From Photobacterium sp. GB-56 (GTDB taxonomy: Bacteria > Pseudomonadota > Gammaproteobacteria > Enterobacterales > Vibrionaceae): 64,000 bases of DNA. Shown piece by piece: positions 38,302 through 47,475 of this stretch; within the stretch, counting starts at the first letter, position 1; each line of letters starts with the position of its first letter. The stretch lies in contig NZ_PYNW01000005.1 in the NCBI RefSeq assembly GCF_003026105.1, forward strand, positions 124,001-188,000. The letters run 5' to 3'. The position numbers were made by a program, and so were the translations under genes. A model generated the notes under the pieces. It saw only the letters and a program-made list of their open reading frames with translations. It searched no databases and was not told the DNA's origin.

Positions 38302-40011
38302 TTACATTTTTCTATAATTAGGCCCTGATCCGCTTTCTGGTGGCGTCCAAGAAATGTTCTGAGAAGGATCTTTTATATCGCAGGCTTTGCATTGCAAACA
38401 GTTACTTGCATTGATTTGAAATTTCACTTGGTTATTTTCTTCAATAACTTCATAAACACCTGCAGGGCAGTAACGTTGGCTAGGTTCATCAAACGCTTTT
38501 AGATGTTGGCTTATTGGTATTTGAGGATCTTGTAATTGAAGGTGACAAGGTTGATCGTCAGGATGGCTAATAGAAGCAAGATAGAGTGAAGAGGTTTTAT
38601 CAAAGCTTAATTGGTTATCAGGTTTCGGGTAATTTATCTTGTTTGCTTTTGATATAGGCAGTAGGCAAGTATGATCTGGCACATTGTTATTAAGCTGCCA
38701 TTTTGCACGACCACTAAATAGACTTTGCTCTAAATAGGTTGCAATAGCGCCACTCAGTTGACCGAATTTATGGATATTTGCAGTGGTATTTCTCGCTTGA
38801 TGAAGTTCATCATACAGCCAGCTACTTTCAAAAAGAGCGTTATAGCAAGGCTCGGTATGGGAATGATCACGAATTAACTCACTGTATACCGCGCTTGCCG
38901 CTAACATCCCGGATTTCATCGCGGTGTGGCAGCCTTTTAATTTGTTCATATTCAGGGTACCAGCATCACAGCCTATTAATACACCGCCTTGGAATGACTG
39001 TTTGGGTAGGGAGGCTAACCCCCCTTTGGTAATCGCTCTTGCACCGTATTCAATTCGTTTTCCGTTTTGAAGAACTTGCGCAAATAGAGGGTGATGCTTT
39101 AGCCGTTGAAATTCATCAAACGGGCTAAGGTAAGGGTTACGGTAGTTTAAGTCGGTAATAAGCCCTACTGCGATATGGTTATCACCAAGGTGGTACATAA
39201 AAGCGCCACCCGTTGAACTTGATTCGCTTAGTGGCCAGCCCAAACTATGGATCACTCTGCCTTGTTGATGCTGTTGCTTGGGAACCTGCCAAATTTCTTT
39301 TATCCCTAATGCGTAATGTTGCGGTTGTTTGTGCTTATCGAGCTTAAGTTGTTTTATTAGCGCTTTTCCTAAATGTCCTCGACTACCTTCGGCAAAAATA
39401 GTGTAACGCGCATTAATCAGCATACTGGGTTGATAGTTTTCTTTTTTGTGACCTTGTTTGTCTAATCCCATTGCTTTGGTTGTAATCCCCTTTACGGTGC
39501 TCATGTAAATGGGTAAATCGGCATTATCACTTGTTACGCTGTCACTCCTTTGGTGTTCAAACTGTATTTTGTCAGCGCAAAAGCCAGGGTAGATTTCGAC
39601 ACCCAATAGCTCGGCTTGTTTTGCTAGCCAACGGCATAACTCACTTAAGCTAACAATATAATGGTCGTGATTTTCAAACACTTTTGGACGTAATAAAGGT
39701 GGGATTGAAAATACTGATTGTGAGTTGGTTAACCAATAAAACTCATCATGTTTTACTTTGGTACGGACTGGGCAATCAGTATCTTGCCAGTTTGGTAATA
39801 ATTCGTTGAGTGCGTGGGGATCAAATAAGGCGCCAGATAAAATATGTCCGCCGATTTCGGCACTTTTTTCTATTACAGCAATAGAGAATGGTCGCTGATG
39901 CTCTTTGGCTAATTGCGCAAGTTGGATAGCACTAGCAAGCCCGGCAGGTCCTGCGCCGACGATTAAAACATCAAAAGAGATACTGTCTTGAGCACTTTCT
40001 TCCTCTGCCAT
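38302..40011 (-). CDS. Electron transfer flavoprotein-ubiquinone oxidoreductase
   Basis: ETF-QO passes electrons from reduced ETF to membrane quinone. The 569-residue protein has the FAD motif VLIVGAGPAGLASAIQLA (about 15-32), GGHILSGALFDP, and the ubiquinone-side region GCDAGTLNMNKLKGCHTAMKSG. The C-terminal 4Fe-4S site shows four cysteines: one in YCPAGVYEV and three in NCLQCKACDIKDP. It is divergent from etfB-etfA, its electron donor, with 131 bp between. Confidence 0.95.
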   Translation of the reverse strand: MAEEESAQDSISFDVLIVGAGPAGLASAIQLAQLAKEHQRPFSIAVIEKSAEIGGHILSGALFDPHALNELLPNWQDTDCPVRTKVKHDEFYWLTNSQSVFSIPPLLRPKVFENHDHYIVSLSELCRWLAKQAELLGVEIYPGFCADKIQFEHQRSDSVTSDNADLPIYMSTVKGITTKAMGLDKQGHKKENYQPSMLINARYTIFAEGSRGHLGKALIKQLKLDKHKQPQHYALGIKEIWQVPKQQHQQGRVIHSLGWPLSESSSTGGAFMYHLGDNHIAVGLITDLNYRNPYLSPFDEFQRLKHHPLFAQVLQNGKRIEYGARAITKGGLASLPKQSFQGGVLIGCDAGTLNMNKLKGCHTAMKSGMLAASAVYSELIRDHSHTEPCYNALFESSWLYDELHQARNTTANIHKFGQLSGAIATYLEQSLFSGRAKWQLNNNVPDHTCLLPISKANKINYPKPDNQLSFDKTSSLYLASISHPDDQPCHLQLQDPQIPISQHLKAFDEPSQRYCPAGVYEVIEENNQVKFQINASNCLQCKACDIKDPSQNISWTPPESGSGPNYRKM

Positions 40012-40049
40012 AGATGACTCCTTTATTGCTTTATTTAACTATAGTCCAG

Positions 40050-40065
40050 TTGACGTAAACGTAAA
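40050..40065. promoter_or_regulatory. LiuR-like palindrome between ETF-QO and etfBA
   Basis: TTGACGTAAACGTAAA is an imperfect palindrome of the form TTkACGTwwACGTmAA. This resembles the recalled MerR-type LiuR motif found upstream of branched-chain amino acid and acyl-CoA oxidation genes in gammaproteobacteria. It sits centrally in the divergent promoter. The motif identification is from memory. Confidence 0.5.
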
Positions 40066-40142
40066 TTCAACTAGGCTCAAAGAAACAAAGGCGTTCCTGT
40101 ATTAGCCGTTAAATCAACGACTTCTTATTAGAGGTATGTGAT

Positions 40143-40976
40143 ATGGCAGAATCTACAATCCGTATATTAGTGGCGATTAAGCGCGTGATTGATCCTTATG
40201 TAGCGATCCGTGTTAAGGATGATAATAGTGGTATTGACGATCATAATGTGAAGAAAACCATTAATCCTTTTTGTGCAATCGCACTTGAACAAGCCGTACA
40301 GTTTAAAGAACAAGGGATAGCGTCAGAGGTCGTTGTTGTTTGTATTGGGGATGATAGTTGCAATGAATCATTAAGGACGGCACTCGCGCTAGGGGCCGAT
40401 AGCGCTATTCATATCAATACTAATCAAACTGAAAGTGACGATGTAACAAATATCACCCCGCTAAAAATAGCAATGCTGTTATCTGTATTAACTATACAGA
40501 ACAAGAGTGATGTGGTGTTAATGGGGAAACAGTCTATTGATGGCGATAACAATCAAACACCTCAAATGCTGGCGGGAATATTAGACTGCCCACAAGCGAC
40601 TTATGCTTCAGAGATTAACTATGACAACCCTTCGATATTAGATGAGCTTATTGTGACTCGTGAAGTCGATGGTGGTCTTGAAACTTTGGCGGTTAAAGTT
40701 CCTTGTGTGATTAGCTGCGATTTACGACTTAATACACCCAGATTTGCATCACTTCCAAATATTATGAAAGCGAAAGCTAAACCATTAACGACTATTTCGT
40801 TGCAAGACTTTATTGAAAAAAATAGCGTGCAGTACCCATCGCTGGAAAATCTGATAAAGACAACGTCTCAAACAATACTTCACTATAACGCGCCAAAACC
40901 ACGGACAGCTGGGGTTATGGTCGACAATGTTGATGCACTTATTGATAAGTTAAGTCATGAAGTAAAGGTGATCTAA
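40143..40976 (+). CDS. etfB: Electron transfer flavoprotein, beta subunit
   Basis: The 277-residue protein follows the ETF-beta order: ILVAIKRVIDPYVAIRVK, KKTINPFCAIALEQAVQFKE, ALALGADSAIHI, LMGKQSIDGDNNQTPQMLAG and VTREVDGGLETLAVKVPCVI. With the alpha subunit it carries electrons from acyl-CoA dehydrogenases to ETF-QO. It is somewhat longer than the usual 250-260 residues. The stop overlaps the etfA start (TAATG), implying coupling. No acyl-CoA dehydrogenase is nearby. Confidence 0.95.
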   Translation: MAESTIRILVAIKRVIDPYVAIRVKDDNSGIDDHNVKKTINPFCAIALEQAVQFKEQGIASEVVVVCIGDDSCNESLRTALALGADSAIHINTNQTESDDVTNITPLKIAMLLSVLTIQNKSDVVLMGKQSIDGDNNQTPQMLAGILDCPQATYASEINYDNPSILDELIVTREVDGGLETLAVKVPCVISCDLRLNTPRFASLPNIMKAKAKPLTTISLQDFIEKNSVQYPSLENLIKTTSQTILHYNAPKPRTAGVMVDNVDALIDKLSHEVKVI

Positions 40977-41932
40977 TGAAGACAGAAAACATTTTGATTA
41001 TCGCAGAGCATGATCATCAGAATATTTCGTTAGCTACACGTAAAGTTGTTACTGCGGCAGCTTCATTACAGTGTTTTAGCAAGGGGTTAAGTATCCATAT
41101 TGTCGTGGTTGGTTTTCAATGTGAATGTGTTGCACAGCAGGCAGCAGAGTTAGCCGATATTGATAAAGTGTTATTGGTGGATGATGCTTGTTATCAGCAT
41201 GGTTTGGCAGAAAACGTCTCTAAGGTCATTAAGGATATTGCATCAAACTATAGTCATATTTTTATGAGCAGTAGCACATCAGGTAAAGATCTATTGCCGC
41301 GAGTATCTGCGATGTTGTGTATAGAGCAATTATCCGATGTGATGGCATTTACTGGTTTAGATGCAGTCGTTCGTCCTATTTATGCCGGTAACGTAACGGT
41401 TGAGGTTAAGTCTTGTGAGGCTGTTATGGTGGCAACAATTCGCAGTGCTAGTTTCGAGCCTTGTGGGTTATCGGAGCAACCCGCCGAGCAAGAATTGCTA
41501 AAGATAAGTCATTCATTAACCCGTACCCGATTTGTCAGTATGCAAACGAGTAACCATGAGCGACCAGATCTTACTACAGCACGTGTTGTGGTCGCAGGTG
41601 GGCGAGGTGTTGCAAGTAAAGATGGATTTTTATTGATTGAGCAATTAGCAGGTACCTTAGACGGTGCGGTTGGTGCTTCTCGCGCAGCCGTGGATGCTGG
41701 ATTCGTACCTAACGATTACCAAGTAGGGCAAACCGGGAAAATTATTGCTCCAGAACTTTATATTGCTGTTGGGATCTCGGGTGCAGTTCAACATATTGCT
41801 GGGATAAAAGATGCAAAAGTGATTGTGGCTATTAATAATGATCCTGATGCAAGTATATTTTCTTATGCCGATTACGGTTTAGTGGGAGATTTATTCGATT
41901 TAGTCCCTGAGCTTTCATCTAAATGTAAATAG
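40976..41932 (+). CDS. etfA: Electron transfer flavoprotein, alpha subunit
   Basis: The 318-residue protein has the C-terminal FAD domain of ETF-alpha: VVAGGRGVASKDGF, GAVGASRAAVDAGF, YQVGQTGKIIAPELYIAVG and ISGAVQHIAGIKDAK, then INNDPDASIFSYADYGLVGD. It pairs with EtfB, whose gene overlaps it by one base. The N-terminal half is more divergent, as is usual. Confidence 0.96.
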   Translation: MKTENILIIAEHDHQNISLATRKVVTAAASLQCFSKGLSIHIVVVGFQCECVAQQAAELADIDKVLLVDDACYQHGLAENVSKVIKDIASNYSHIFMSSSTSGKDLLPRVSAMLCIEQLSDVMAFTGLDAVVRPIYAGNVTVEVKSCEAVMVATIRSASFEPCGLSEQPAEQELLKISHSLTRTRFVSMQTSNHERPDLTTARVVVAGGRGVASKDGFLLIEQLAGTLDGAVGASRAAVDAGFVPNDYQVGQTGKIIAPELYIAVGISGAVQHIAGIKDAKVIVAINNDPDASIFSYADYGLVGDLFDLVPELSSKCK

Positions 41933-42339
41933 GGTGCGTTGAGAATAATTTTTCACATTTTATCTTAAAAGGGATGAGTATGTTTCTTAAGCAATACAAG
42001 TTATAGAAACTGATCCTTGTTTAAAAAGCACTCTAAATGATGGCATTTTTGTTATATTTGTAAGTTAAATGAAATATTTATAGGTATTCACTAATTATCA
42101 CTTCCTTTTTGGTTTAAAAGACTAGTAATTTATGGTTGAGTGGTTCATTAATCTACTGTTAAAGTTAAATATTATTTTTCATTATCGTTGTTGTATTTTT
42201 ATTCTATTTTAAAATCATAGGCTTATTAAAAAACAAATCTTATAGCAATTTAGTGCTAATTTGATATGTGAATAGTTATTCCTTATAAGTAATGCCAGTA
42301 TTCATTTACTGAATGAAAAACGAATTAAAAGGAATAATT
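41933..42339. other. Intergenic region, 407 bp, AT-rich
   Basis: No terminator with a clear stem, no RNA gene and no small gene were recognised after etfA. The right end carries the AAAGGAATAATT ribosome site for the peptide transporter. Confidence 0.35.
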
Positions 42340-43734
42340 ATGAGAAGAGACTCTAGCACATTACTAGGACACCCTAAGGGGCTGTTCTTATTGTTTGGTA
42401 CTGAACTATGGGAGCGATTTTGCTTTTATGGCATGCGCGCCATTCTTGTCCTTTATTTAACTTCAAAAACAATGGACGGTGGTTTTGGCTGGACAGCAAA
42501 AGATGCGCTAAGTCTTTACGCGACTTATACCGGACTTGTCTATCTTACTCCTCTCATCGGTGGTTGGATTGCCGATAACTTTTTAGGACAACGCCGTTGC
42601 GTCATGATAGGTGGTGTGGCAATGGCTGCTGCACAATTTGTTCTTGCATTACCTAACTCGGTTGTTGGGGATTCTGCATTGCATGTTTTTTATGCTGGCC
42701 TAACGTTGATGATCATCGGTAATGGTTTATTTAAAGCCAATATCTCAACTATGGTTGGTGATCTTTATGATGAAGGTGATAACCGTCGTGATGGTGCATT
42801 TACCATTTTCTATATGGGTATCAATTTAGGTTCGCTACTTGCTGGTATTATTGCAGGTACAGCTGTAACAATCTGGGGTTATAAAGCAGGCTTTGCAACT
42901 GCTGGTATCGGTATCTGTATTGGTTTAACGCTTCAAATGTTATTTGCACGTCGTTATTTGGGCGATATTGGTATTGAGGCTGCGGCTAAACGTGATGCAG
43001 CTAAAAACAAGTCAGGTAAAAAAGAGCCATTAACAAAAGTTGAACGTGATCGCTTAAAAGTTATTATGGTCATGGGTCTGTTCGTTATTGTCTTTTGGGC
43101 TGGCTTTGAACAAGCCGGTGGATTGATGAACATTTACACCCAACAGTATACAGATCGTATTATTGGCAGCTTTACTGTACCAACAGAGTGGTTCCAATCA
43201 CTTAACCCGTTCTTCATTATTACGTTAGCGCCTGTTATTGCTTCATTATGGGTAAAAATGGGCTCGAAGGAGCCAAGCTCACCAATTAAATTTGCAGCAG
43301 CATTGTTCTTCCTAGCAATTGGCTTTTTATTCATGGTGGGAGCAGCGTTAGAACAAGGTGGTGATTTAACGGTTAAAACATCAATGCTATGGCTTGTAGG
43401 TGCGTATTTCTTCCATACATTGGGTGAACTATGTCTATCACCAATCGGTTTATCGATGGTAACGAAACTTGCACCATTACGCTTATGTTCACTACTAATG
43501 GGTGTGTGGTTCTCGTTTAACGCATTAGCGAACTATGCGGCGGGTATTATTGGTTCACATATTGGCGATGCTGGTGCGCTATCTATCTTTGGTGGTATCG
43601 CAATTGCTGCAACGCTATCAGGTCTTATTCTTATCGTGTTCTCAGGAAAGTTAGTTGACTGGATGCACGGTGCAGAAGGCCAACCAACGACTGCAATGAA
43701 AGAAGCGGAAGCTACACTTGCAGAAGCAAATTAA
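42340..43734 (+). CDS. POT-family proton-dependent di/tripeptide transporter
   Basis: The 464-residue inner-membrane protein shows the POT signature ELWERFCFYGMRAILVLYL (the ExxxRFxxYG motif used for proton coupling) and FTIFYMGINLGSLLAGIIAG (the PTR2 signature region). About 12-14 helices are visible, with a charged loop (AAKRDAAKNKSGKKEPLTK) in the middle. It should import short peptides using the proton gradient. ATG 42340 with AAAGGA upstream is preferred to ATG 42313, which has no ribosome site. Confidence 0.94.
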   Translation: MRRDSSTLLGHPKGLFLLFGTELWERFCFYGMRAILVLYLTSKTMDGGFGWTAKDALSLYATYTGLVYLTPLIGGWIADNFLGQRRCVMIGGVAMAAAQFVLALPNSVVGDSALHVFYAGLTLMIIGNGLFKANISTMVGDLYDEGDNRRDGAFTIFYMGINLGSLLAGIIAGTAVTIWGYKAGFATAGIGICIGLTLQMLFARRYLGDIGIEAAAKRDAAKNKSGKKEPLTKVERDRLKVIMVMGLFVIVFWAGFEQAGGLMNIYTQQYTDRIIGSFTVPTEWFQSLNPFFIITLAPVIASLWVKMGSKEPSSPIKFAAALFFLAIGFLFMVGAALEQGGDLTVKTSMLWLVGAYFFHTLGELCLSPIGLSMVTKLAPLRLCSLLMGVWFSFNALANYAAGIIGSHIGDAGALSIFGGIAIAATLSGLILIVFSGKLVDWMHGAEGQPTTAMKEAEATLAEAN

Positions 43735-43760
43735 AATTTAAACGATTCATCTCTTCGTTT

Positions 43761-43795
43761 AGCCCATAGTTAGGAATAGCTATGGGCTTTTTTGT
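43761..43795 (+). terminator. Intrinsic terminator
   Basis: AGCCCATAG pairs with CTATGGGCT, followed by TTTTT. It closes the peptide transporter gene. Confidence 0.88.
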
Positions 43796-43883
43796 TATAA
43801 TTTGAAAAGTAACTGTTAGATATTCGAAAATTAATATGGCAGGTATTAGATAAATGATATCGAAAAAGGCTGTAAGCTTATAG

Positions 43884-44663
43884 ATGCTAAATAACTATAG
43901 AATTAAAAATGTAACTTTTTGCTCTAACCGTGCCGTTTTAAGTAATGGTGAAAAACAACAAGTACTGAACTTCACAGAAGCTAAGTTACTCGAAATTTTG
44001 TTAAGCAAGGTTAATGAAACAGTGTTCAAGGAAACCTTAAAAGAGTTTGCTTGGCAACATACTGTAGTAACTGATTCTTCTTTAACGAAATCTATCGCTA
44101 AGCTCAGGAAAGCGCTGGTCTTTTTTTTCGAGGATGAAGAATTAATAATAACTATTCCAAGAGTAGGCTATAAATTTGTTTCTAACGATGTGATAACTAT
44201 AGCTAATGTCGAAACGAGTATTGAAGAACCTATTACAATTAAAAGTGATGAAAGTGAAAATCTTCAACCTACTGAATATAAAATAAAATCGAAAATAAGT
44301 GTGCGTAATAAAATATTACTTACATTATCGATATTATTAATTGGTGGATCGTTATTTAATTTTTTACGTTTACTCCCTTCTAAAAATGAACAATTTATTG
44401 CAGAAGGTTATCATGTAACAGAGCTGACTAGTGGCGGATTTTCTCATACAGTTATCACTCGTAAAGGAATGGAGTTAAACCCAAAGCTTAGCTTTTTATT
44501 ATCGCAGCAGAAGTGTAACTGCCTATTTTTCGTCGATAAAATTTCAGGCCATTTTAATATTTCTTACTTTGATCCCAAGAATGCAAAAGGGAAAAGCTTT
44601 ATTTTTGATGAGAAAAACCTTGTTGAAAGGTTAAGAGTAAACTTATCTCAAGGAGAGCAGTAA
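43884..44663 (+). CDS. ToxR-like membrane-bound winged-helix regulator
   Basis: The 259-residue protein has an N-terminal winged helix (about 5-112; LNFTEAKLLEILLSK, VTDSSLTKSIAKLRKAL, and the wing ITIPRVGYKF), a charged linker, one membrane helix (about 150-170, ILLTLSILLIGGSLFNFL) and a small periplasmic domain of about 85 residues with CNC near its middle. The architecture is that of Vibrio ToxR/TcpP/CadC. The stop overlaps the start of a small membrane protein that could be a ToxS-like partner. No promoter targets can be read. Confidence 0.82.
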   Translation: MLNNYRIKNVTFCSNRAVLSNGEKQQVLNFTEAKLLEILLSKVNETVFKETLKEFAWQHTVVTDSSLTKSIAKLRKALVFFFEDEELIITIPRVGYKFVSNDVITIANVETSIEEPITIKSDESENLQPTEYKIKSKISVRNKILLTLSILLIGGSLFNFLRLLPSKNEQFIAEGYHVTELTSGGFSHTVITRKGMELNPKLSFLLSQQKCNCLFFVDKISGHFNISYFDPKNAKGKSFIFDEKNLVERLRVNLSQGEQ

Positions 44664-45136
44664 TGAAAATGTGGTTACTGTTTGCTATTTCAGCATGTAT
44701 ATTCGGCTCTTCACTCTGGTTTAGCCATAATCAGTTTGTTAATCACGATAATTTTTCTTCCGAACTACGTGAGTCCACTGAACTACATGGTGATTGGCAT
44801 ATTCTTACCAAGGTTAATTTTACGAACAATAAATATACAGCAGAAGTTTTTGTTGATGGAAGTGGTATTGATGAAACTGCCATTTTTAGAGAGAAAGGGC
44901 GTTTGTATAGTTTCTACAATGGTAGTTACCGTGTGAAATCAGATCTTACTTTACTTCAACAAGCAAAAGTGGATAACGCAACAAAAGCATCCCCTTACAC
45001 ACATTTTTTATTTACTTCTCAACAAGGAAAGTATAGAAATTTTAAGATGATATATAACGACCAGCATGTAGTGATTATTCATGTTAATGATAACGACTAT
45101 GTACAGTTATATGTTAAGAGTAACCCTAGTCAATAA
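44663..45136 (+). CDS. ToxS-like periplasmic partner protein
   Basis: The 157-residue product has one N-terminal membrane anchor (about 3-18, WLLFAISACIFGSSLWF) and a periplasmic domain of about 135 residues with alternating beta segments (ELHGDWHILTKVNF, KYTAEVFVDGSG, RLYSFYNGSYRV). Size and topology match ToxS, the chaperone-like partner that stabilises ToxR. It overlaps the regulator gene by one base (TAATG), which supports joint function. The ToxS link is inferred from position and topology; sequence similarity needs testing. Confidence 0.62.
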   Translation: MKMWLLFAISACIFGSSLWFSHNQFVNHDNFSSELRESTELHGDWHILTKVNFTNNKYTAEVFVDGSGIDETAIFREKGRLYSFYNGSYRVKSDLTLLQQAKVDNATKASPYTHFLFTSQQGKYRNFKMIYNDQHVVIIHVNDNDYVQLYVKSNPSQ

Positions 45137-45140
45137 AAAT

Positions 45141-45170
45141 AACGGCGATATGAAATGCAATATCGCCGTT
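45141..45170. terminator. Bidirectional terminator
   Basis: AACGGCGATAT pairs with ATATCGCCGTT around an 8-base loop. It separates the ToxRS-like pair (plus) from the outer-membrane protein gene (minus). Confidence 0.82.
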
Positions 45171-45185
45171 CAGCATCAGATCGAA

Positions 45186-45755
45186 TTAGAAGTGGTATGT
45201 CACATTTGTCATTAGCGTTGCTTCGTTTTGGAGGCTAGTTTTTAATAGAGCAAAAGTGGAATCATCCTCAGCAGTATGAAGTGTATAGCCTAGCTCGCCA
45301 CCAAATGCCCAATGGTTTAAGTTATACTCAGCGCCTGCTTGAAAACCATATACCATTCCATCAAGATTGCTGTTGTCTTCAGCCATTTCGTAGCCTAGGT
45401 TAGCACCAGCGGTAAGATTAAAATTATTAGTTAAGTTGAAGACGTAATCATACTTAGCTTTTACTGTATCTAAGCCTGTTGAATCACTTTCGTCTTTAAA
45501 AGCCAGTTCTTCATGAGTGTAACCTAAGGTTAAGCGATGATGATCATTAAGCGTTACGCCCCCATGAATACCGTAAATCGCGCTATTGTCCAAATCCGAA
45601 TCATTATTTCCAAGAGCTGACTTTGCTTCCATTGCGCCAGAAAGTCGTAAACCAAGATCAGCTCCGACAAAGTAATCTTGTTTAATTTCTGCATGTGCTG
45701 AAGTAACTGCGAATGCTGAAATAACAAGTGCTAATGGAGTAATAATCTTTTTCAT
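45186..45755 (-). CDS. Outer-membrane beta-barrel protein
   Basis: The 189-residue precursor has a signal peptide (MKKIITPLALVISAFAVTSAHA, cleavage near residue 22). The mature part alternates polar and aromatic residues in about eight strands (DYFVGADLGLRLSG, HHRLTLGYTHEEL, NLTAGANLGYEMA, WAFGGELGYTLH) and ends MTNVTYHF with the terminal Phe used for barrel assembly. It is a small OmpX/OprF-type 8-strand porin-like protein of unknown role. Being next to a ToxRS-like pair, it may be a target of that pair; this is inference. Confidence 0.8.
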   Translation of the reverse strand: MKKIITPLALVISAFAVTSAHAEIKQDYFVGADLGLRLSGAMEAKSALGNNDSDLDNSAIYGIHGGVTLNDHHRLTLGYTHEELAFKDESDSTGLDTVKAKYDYVFNLTNNFNLTAGANLGYEMAEDNSNLDGMVYGFQAGAEYNLNHWAFGGELGYTLHTAEDDSTFALLKTSLQNEATLMTNVTYHF

Positions 45756-46036
45756 GTTTTATCCTATTTATTGTATGAATTTTAAAACTAAGTGTTTGTC
45801 ACCCTAAGTTGCTAATTACAATAAGTTGGAATGACCTAAATGCTAAGGGAATAGCAAGGAGAAACGCGGATAAAATATAAATCAAATTAAAACAGTAAGT
45901 TAACTTTTTTGTTTTAGAAGTATTTATAATTATTCCTCAAGGAATGAAGTAATAATACATTGCTTTATATTAATTGAGTGGTGTTTTAAATAGACCGGTA
46001 GCAATGTTTAACAATCACTACCGATCTTTGTCGACA

Positions 46037-47365
46037 TTAAAGGCTTTTGAGTTTATATATCATCCATGATGTCAGAAGTAAGCTACAAAAAGGTAATGCG
46101 ACCCATACACCGTCAACGCCAAAAATATGCGCGAACGTAAAGATAAAGATAGAGATCAGGATTAACTTGCCACCAGTTAGTATCGACGCTTCTTTTGCCA
46201 TGTTAATTGACTGGAAATAGGTTGCACCAATGAGTAATAACCCTTCAAAAGGTAATCCCCAAAAATAAAGGTGCATACCGTTTATCGCAACAGGTTGAAG
46301 CAGTTGATTATCACCCGCGAATAAATACACGACATAATCGGGTAAACTATAAAGTATTGTGACGCCAATGAACGCGACAACAAGAGTAACAGCAAAAGCA
46401 AGGTTTCGTGCTTTGATCACACGATCTTTTAAACCTGCACCTGTATTAAAACTGGTGATCGGTTGTGTGCCTAATGCAATGCCTTCGAAAATTAAATAGA
46501 AGAAAGCCTCCGTATAACTCACGATGCTGTAGGCAGCAACATGAATCGGTTTACCGACCATCAAGAAAGCTTTGTTATGCAAAATTAGTACGACAGATAG
46601 GTACATGTACATGAGTAAACTTGAAGTACCGAGTTGTAATATTTGTAAGCAGGTATCAAGTTTAAGTTTGAGGCTTTCCCAATGAATGCGTAGTACTGAC
46701 TTATTGCTAAAGAAATGCTGTAAACACAATATACTAGTAGCAGCTTGCGATAGCATTGTGGCAATAGCTGCACCTGTTAATCCCCAAGGGATCACCACAA
46801 TAAATAGCCAGTCTAAGAAAATATTCAGTAGACCACCGAAAATCATGATGTAAGTCACGCGTTTGGGTTGTCCATCATTACGTAATAGTGACGAAAAGGC
46901 CATTGAGATAATGGCAAAGAAACCCATACTGAAGTACCAGAAGAGGTAATCTTCTGCCATTGATAGGATCTCTCCCTTTGCGCCAACCCATTGCAGTATA
47001 TCTGTGCCAAATGTGACCCCTAATCCACAAATAATCAGTGCAGCAATTAGGCATAAGCTGAATGCGTTACCAACAATATTTCTCGCTTCCTCTGTTTTAT
47101 CTTCACCCAGCTTTATCGAAACTAATGCTGATGCACCCATACCAATAAGAGCACCTATGGCGTAAAGAATGGAGCCAATCGGATAGCCAAGTATGATCGC
47201 TGCAAGTCCGTCTTCACCAATAAAGTGGCCCACAAACATGCCATCGACAGCCACATAAATGCCGGTGACCAACATGGCAGCGATAGTTGGAAGTGTATAA
47301 CGCCAAAATAAACGAAAAATAGAATCGTCACGTAATGATAACGGTTGAGACGATGAGACAGACAT
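46037..47365 (-). CDS. MATE-family efflux transporter
   Basis: The 442-residue protein has twelve membrane helices in two halves. It carries the MATE start region FWRYTLPTIAAMLVTGIYVAVDGMFVGHFIG and GYPIGSILYAIGALIGMGASALVSIKLGE, and the second-half match YSIVSYTEAFFYLIFEGIALGTQPITSFNTGAG. The pattern is nearest the MepA/DinF branch. It should export cationic compounds by Na+ or H+ exchange. The substrate is not known. Confidence 0.93.
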   Translation of the reverse strand: MSVSSSQPLSLRDDSIFRLFWRYTLPTIAAMLVTGIYVAVDGMFVGHFIGEDGLAAIILGYPIGSILYAIGALIGMGASALVSIKLGEDKTEEARNIVGNAFSLCLIAALIICGLGVTFGTDILQWVGAKGEILSMAEDYLFWYFSMGFFAIISMAFSSLLRNDGQPKRVTYIMIFGGLLNIFLDWLFIVVIPWGLTGAAIATMLSQAATSILCLQHFFSNKSVLRIHWESLKLKLDTCLQILQLGTSSLLMYMYLSVVLILHNKAFLMVGKPIHVAAYSIVSYTEAFFYLIFEGIALGTQPITSFNTGAGLKDRVIKARNLAFAVTLVVAFIGVTILYSLPDYVVYLFAGDNQLLQPVAINGMHLYFWGLPFEGLLLIGATYFQSINMAKEASILTGGKLILISIFIFTFAHIFGVDGVWVALPFCSLLLTSWMIYKLKSL

Positions 47366-47475
47366 AAGAACATTCCGTGTATGGTGATAGGAGATATCAC
47401 ACTAAAACCGTTTAAGTTGCATTACACTTATTCGGTTAGATTAAAAATTTGGCGCATTTTAATCGGAATGGGGCG

